From the NCBI RefSeq assembly GCF_029852145.1, contig NC_079974.1, positions 20,314,082 to 20,378,081 of the forward strand: a stretch of 64,000 bases of DNA, written 5' to 3'. Positions 58,893-64,000 of the stretch are shown in pieces. The position numbers were made by a program, and so were the translations under genes. The number at the start of each line of letters is the position of its first letter. Within the stretch, counting starts at the first letter, position 1. The stretch is from Microplitis mediator (taxonomy: Eukaryota; Arthropoda; Insecta; Hymenoptera; Braconidae). The notes under the pieces are model-generated. The model had not been told where the DNA came from. It worked only from the letters and a program-made list of their open reading frames with translations, and made no database searches.

Positions 58893-61206
58893 ACCCCTAT
58901 GAACAAAATTTATAAAACAAATATGTGTTAAAATATAAAAAAAATATATTTATCATATAAAAAAAATACATAAAAAATATATAAATATACACTGGTCACA
59001 GAAATTAAGGGATAGAAAAAAAATCCGAAATTTTTAGGTGATTTTCAACATGCTGTAACTCGGTGAAAAATGGTCGTATAAAAAAACTCAAAAAAGCAAA
59101 TTGTAGCCTCAAGTTTCTAGTTTTCAGATCTGGACCTCAAAATTTTTTATCATGTACGGTTCCGGAGTAATCATAAGGAAACCAACGAAAAAATAATTTT
59201 CAAAATTTTTGCTGGTCTTTCAATACCTCTATGGGCGACAATAAATTTTTTTGAATAATCCGACTGTCTGACTTTTCTCGGAAATTTTATGCCCTTTAAT
59301 TTGGTGGCCTTAAAAAGTCTCTACGACGATTTGGCGCCGAGTTATCATTGATCAAAGCAAAAAAGTCCATTTTGGCTTTGATAATCAATAACTCCGGATG
59401 TATTGGTCGTACAGAGAATGGAAGCAGGGTTTTGAAAACTGAAAAACATTCTCTATAAGGCAAAATTAGTGGCATTTGATTGAAAAATTTTTTTTAAAGC
59501 GATATTGTTTGGTAAAAAACAGGTCAAAATTCACAAATTTAAGGATATTCGGAAATCGTGCTATAACTTTGGATATAACGGATGAACAAAGGATATCTTC
59601 GACTTTTTTTCAACCTCAAAGTGTCCTGAAAAAACCCTGAAAATTTCAAATCGCTGCGATTTTTCTTTCTTAGTGCCCCGAAGCTTTAAATTTATCGATT
59701 TTGTCAAAAATCACCATAATTGGTAGTTTCTCGGTTTTTGTTCATTTTTTCGATTTGAAAATGGTTTTTTCACGGATAATCTTCATTACTTTGATCAAAA
59801 AGATCGATTATCGAAAAAAATTGAAAACAAAAAAATTTTGAAAAAAAATTTTTTTTTTTCAAAATTTTTTTTTTTGTTGTATCTGCAATGATTTATCATT
59901 GTCAAAAAAAAATTCCTAAAATTTTTTTTACCGCTGTAACTGCATCTGCTTCAAATGTCAACTTAACAAACATACCCTTTGGGTAACTCTAATGCCGGCG
60001 GTAAAAAAAATTTTAGGAATTTTTTTTGACAATGATAAATCATTGCAGATACAACAAAAAAAAAAAATTTGAAAAAAAAAAATTTTTAAAAAAAAAAATT
60101 TTGAAAAAAAAAAATTTTTTTCAAAATTTTTTTTTTTTTCAATTTTTTTCGATAATCGATCTTTTTGATCAAAGAAATGAAGATTATCGGTGAAAAAATC
60201 ATTTTCAAATCGAAAAAATGAACAAAAACCGAGAAACTACCAATTATGGTGATTTTTGACAAAATCGATAAATTTAAAGCTTCGGGGCACTAAGAAAGAA
60301 AAATCGCAGCGATTTGAAATTTTCAGGGTTTTTTCAGGACACTTTGAGGTTGAAAAAAAGTCGAAGATATCCTTTGTTCATCCGTTATATCCAAAGTTAT
60401 AGCACGATTTCCGAATATCCTTAAATTTGTGAATTTTGACCTGTTTTTTACCAAACAATATCGCTTTAAAAAAAATTTTTCAATCAAATGCCACTAATTT
60501 TGCCTTATAGAGAATGTTTTTCAGTTTTCAAAACCCTGCTTCCATTCTCTGTACGACCAATACATCCGGAGTTATTGATTATCAAAGCCAAAATGGACTT
60601 TTTTGCTTTGATCAATGATAACTCGGCGCCAAATCGTCGTAGAGACTTTTTAAGGCCATCAAATTAAAGGGCATAAAATTTCCGAGAAAAGTCAGACAGT
60701 CGGATTATTCAAAAAAATTTATTGTCGCCCATAGAGGTATTGAAAGACCAGCAAAAATTTTGAAAATTATTTTTTCGTTGGTTTCCTTATGATTACTCCG
60801 GAACCGTACATGATAAAAAATTTTGAGGTCCAGATCTGAAAACTAGAAACTTGAGGCTACAATTTGCTTTTTTTAGTTTTTTTATACAACCATTTTTCAC
60901 CGAGTTACAGCATGTTGAAAATCACCTAAAAATTTCGGATTTTTTTTCTATCCCTTAATTTCTGTGACCAGTGTATATAAAATGTGTATAAAAAATATAT
61001 TTTAAATAGCTCACTTTTGGCCGATTTTCGTATATATTTTATATATTTTAAATGTAATTTAAATATATTAAAAATATATCTTAGAGTACCTAAAAAATAT
61101 AATTATGGAAATATAAAAAATAAATTTTTTTTATGTTTTTATAAATGTATTTTTTATATGATTGAATGCGTGTGTGTGTGTGTCTAAAATAAGATAATTT
61201 CATGGG
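58893..61206. mobile_element. AT-rich CCCCxATGAA MITE split by the 2-kb palindrome
   Basis: Left remnant 58893-58989 (CCCCTATGAACAAAATTTAT) and right remnant 60974-61206 (ending AATTTCATGGG, with GGCCGATTTTCGTATATATT and TATATCTTAGAGTAC) match the two parts of the element at 22883-23206. The palindrome inserted at a TA within it. Confidence 0.7.
58990..60973. mobile_element. Near-perfect 2-kb palindromic element
   Basis: Starts CACTGGTCACAGAAATTAAG and ends with the exact reverse complement; both sides are flanked by TA, as for Tc1/mariner-type insertion. Arms of about 950 bases match almost base for base around a spacer of roughly 55 bases near 59945-60000. Differences are few, for example in A/T runs at 59800-59880 against 60055-60150 and CACGGATAATC against GATTATCGGTG. 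No transposase frame is present. A transcript would fold into one long hairpin. Confidence 0.95.
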
Positions 61207-61227
61207 AATTAAAAATTCTAAAGATCT

Positions 61228-61474
61228 ACACAGAAAAAAAGAATTTCTTGGCGCAAGAAATATTTTGTATTATGAATTGAAGACAAAAATTTTTCTTGGC
61301 TCAAGAATTTTTTTCTCGCCTAAAAAATTTTTTTCTTGTTCCAAGAAAATTTTATCTTACCCCAAGAAAAGTTTTGTTTTCACTTTATAATACAAAAAAT
61401 TTCTTGGGTCAAGTAAAAATTTTCTTAGAACAAGAAAAAATTTTTTGCGCCAAGAAATCCTTTTTTTCTGTGTA
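61228..61474. mobile_element. MITE with ACACAGAAAAAAAGAATTTC ends and CAAGAAA repeats
   Basis: ACACAGAAAAAAAGAATTTC at the left pairs with a right end finishing TTTTTTTCTGTGT; inside, TTTCTTGG / CCAAGAAA occurs many times in both orientations. Confidence 0.85.
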
Positions 61475-62029
61475 AGGGATCTGGCAAGTTACCAAATTTA
61501 TTTTAAAAATTTTAATTAAGATCTAGGGGATCAGGCCGGTCGCTAATTTTTGTATTATATTAGGTACTTTGTATTTGTTTTATTTTGCTTTTTTTTTTTT
61601 TTGTAAAAAATAATTTGTTTTACTTATAAAAAATTTTAAACGTGTACTCAGCACGATTTTATACAGAGAATCTGTTTTTGGTAGTATACTATTTTTCCGT
61701 TAGAGTAGAAAATTAAAATTTCGGTGCAAGTATACTCTAAATTAAAATAAAATATTACATGATTTATAATTTTTTGTTATTTTACTGCCAACACTATTGT
61801 CAAGTTTTAATAATAAATAAATTATTATTAGTTTATATCTGAAGAGCAACAGGTCAAGGCTAATAAACATATCAACGTCAAATTATCGGACTGAACGCAT
61901 TTAGACGTCACCCCCATGTCGAGACTAAAAATCAATTGAGGATCGGATTCTGAGCTGCTATGAAAGTAGCTGGAGTTTCTGTAGATTGAAAGGGGTATCA
62001 GTACGGATACCGGTAAAGTACACGAGCTC

Positions 62030-62475
62030 ACTAGCAGGCTAAATTAAAGGAGAACGAATAAATGCTTTGGCATGACGGTAACCTTGACCTACGAGATAGT
62101 TTTTGCGCCGGCGTCGAGTCCTCGAGTTACCACTCTCTTGCACCCACTTTCACCAACCCCTCTTTCCCAGACTGACGATTGCTTGAGCTTTCTCCATACG
62201 ACTGTCGACAACGCTGTCGCGTTTCGAAACAACCCGATACCTATTTAAAAGCTTTCTGCCCTCCCCCCCCCTCCAAGCTGAGCTACCTATAGTAATAAGG
62301 GTAGCCTCACGTTTATAGAGTAAGGTTAGGTCCCCTGGATATGTACCCAACGCAACGAATCCGTTTTCTTTGCTGACACTCAGTTAGCCGCGAGTTCTCG
62401 CGTTGTAAGATTCATCTGCTCGCGATTATGTTATATACTTAAGTAAATAAATACTTTATCAATTTGTTTTAATAC
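62030..62475 (+). promoter_or_regulatory. GC-richer block with promoter signals; solo LTR or gene promoter
   Basis: CTATTTAAAAGC (about 62238) resembles a TATA region; ACACTCAGTTAGCCGCG (about 62378) has a TCAGT initiator; AATAAATA follows at about 62446. This order (TATA, initiator, poly(A) signal) is that of a retroviral-type LTR R region in insects, but no primer binding site or coding remnant was seen. Alternatively it drives a gene whose first exon ends at the donor GTAGGT at 62611. Confidence 0.35.
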
Positions 62476-63868
62476 AGTGATTGATATTATTGAACAATTT
62501 AAATAAAAGTTTAAAATAATAATAATAATAATAATAATAAATTCCGGGCTATTTGTCTTGATGGGAAAGGTTCAGCTTTTCCCTGCCATGAATCTCATAT
62601 TGGAGATATGCAGGTAGGTTGTTTAATAACAAATACTTATGATTAATTATTATACTCAATTTTTTTTCATATATTTAAAATAACTTAATAATTGCTTATA
62701 CAATAGTCTTTTAAAACACTTTTTAAAATTCGTACAACGATACAAAATTTAAATGTTTTATCAATCTTAGGTTTAAAGTAACGTTTGTCATGTGAAAAAA
62801 CAGACTTTTAATTAATCAGAGTTCCTATGAAAAATTTTTTTATGACTAACTTGCAATTTGACATCGAAAAAATTAATAAATTTAAGTACAATACTTAGTG
62901 TCGTTCGATAACTATATATTTAAATACTCTTCAGTGAACTTTGAACATTCATTATAGTTGTTAGTTGTAATAACAGGGTAATTTGAATATATATTTTCGT
63001 TATATTTTTAAGAGCTTTAGTTTCTGATCAGTCTCAAATAGAAACAAAAATAATATTAAAAATAGTAGTAAAAGGTGACATTGAAAAATTATGTGAAAAT
63101 AAAGGTGGTATAAAAGTTGCGTGATTTACTGAGACTTCGTAAGTTATAATCGATTAATTTGCTCATAATGACCGTGTAATAACAGATTGAGTTAAGCGAC
63201 AAACAAAAAGATATTTATTACTATAAAGTTTATTTTCTGTCGTGACATTATTCCAATGTTTAATTTTTGATTTATTACTTTTTAACTAAATCTTTAACTA
63301 TTTTATTCGTCGAAATTTTAAGAAACAAAAATAGTGATTTGGAAATTAAAATTATGATTTAAACGTTCTTTAATAAGTAAAATTTATATCAATTGATAAT
63401 AATAAATATAGATTTTTTGTATACAAAATAAACAAAATTTAATTTAATAAATTAGTTTGGAAATTATTTAAATTTTGAATCACACTGAATATTAAATTTA
63501 TTATAATACTACACATAAAATATGAAATTTTTTAATAACTTTATATTAATGTAGATTTGGTTACTAATTAATGATGCATTTTCGGAACTATAAATCAATA
63601 AGAATAGTTTGGCATATACATTTATTTTACTTCCAATATATTACAATTTAAATGAAGATTTATTTTATGATTCTAATACATAACTTTAAATTTATATGCA
63701 AGAAGCATGAGAACTTTTTTTATTAGAAATTTTATGGAATAAATAATTTCAGAATTATTTAAATATGAGTATTATGTATAAATTTTATTGAATTAAATTG
63801 ACATATTTAAATTTAAACTGTTACTATTGATTTTCTTTCGTCAAACTTTTTTAAACAAAGAAACTTAC
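62476..63868. other. AT-rich stretch with no clear gene
   Basis: Contains an (ATA)n run at about 62516-62541 and a possible short exon 62559-62610 on the plus strand (ATGGGAAAGGTTCAGCTTTT) before a good donor. I see nothing else that I can support. Confidence 0.35.
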
Positions 63869-63908
63869 TTCTTTAGCCTTGGACTTGGCACTTGTTGCTT
63901 TCATTAGT
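63869..63908 (-). CDS. Possible first coding exon of a minus-strand gene
   Basis: On the minus strand an acceptor (TTTTTCAG) is followed by ACTA and ATG (63904), then AAAGCAACAAGTGCCAAGTC and CAAGGCTAAAGAA, and a strong donor GTAAGTTT. The peptide would begin MKATSAKSKAKE. Further coding exons would lie leftward, but I could not find them in 62-63.8 kb, so this rests on splice signals and a GC-richer composition only. Confidence 0.3.
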
Positions 63909-64000
63909 CTGAAAAATGAACGGTTGTTGAAGTAATAAAAACAAAGTACAAAAATCACGTACGTGTTTTTTTTTTACTTTCCCATAAATTACTATAATTA

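Noticed and set aside
58990..60973. Degenerate Tc1/mariner transposase in the palindrome
   Set aside because: Both strands were read; the arms are full of stops in all frames and no DDE-like segment or helix-turn-helix is visible.

Overview
This window reads as AT-rich nuclear DNA of an insect, most likely a hymenopteran parasitoid (braconid-like) wasp. The evidence is short GT-AG introns, insect cuticle chitin deacetylases with chitin-binding and LDLa domains, a secreted reprolysin-type metalloprotease of the kind known from parasitoid wasp venoms, and a dense load of foldback/MITE elements. The taxon is inference. Nothing looks bacterial: there are no operons, CRISPR arrays or rRNA.

Layout. 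1-3,645 (+): 3' part of the nucleolar ribosome-biogenesis gene Rbm28. 5,726-8,730 (+): complete 4-exon Preb/Sec12, the ER exchange factor for Sar1 (COPII). 11,611-19,775 (-): chitin deacetylase 2 (Cda2/vermiform) with two mutually exclusive exons 3. 34,990-38,357 (-): chitin deacetylase 1 (Cda1/serpentine). The two deacetylases lie in the same orientation about 15 kb apart, as the paired genes do in other insects; both modify chitin of cuticle and trachea. The gap holds mostly foldback elements, one candidate 41-codon gene and a candidate two-exon gene tail. 40,443-47,559: a satellite of about sixty ~97-bp monomers lying between what look like the two ends of a small foldback transposon. 48,450-57,078 (+): a 13-exon gene for a secreted reprolysin-like protein that has lost the HExxH zinc motif and ends in 23 perfect 20-residue Ser/Thr-rich repeats. 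57-64 kb: repeat-rich, with a near-perfect 2-kb palindrome (58,990-60,973), a possible solo LTR or promoter at 62.0-62.5 kb, and a possible first coding exon of a minus-strand gene at 63.9 kb.

The most unusual items are the catalytically degenerate metalloprotease with a mucin-like tail, the satellite inside a MITE, two interleaved inverted repeats (order A B A' B') in the first Cda2 intron, the 2-kb palindrome flanked by TA, a P-element-like relic with a THAP-finger start, and an apparent extra RRM in Rbm28. Gene models were built by eye from splice signals, phase and homology remembered at family level; no search or alignment was run.
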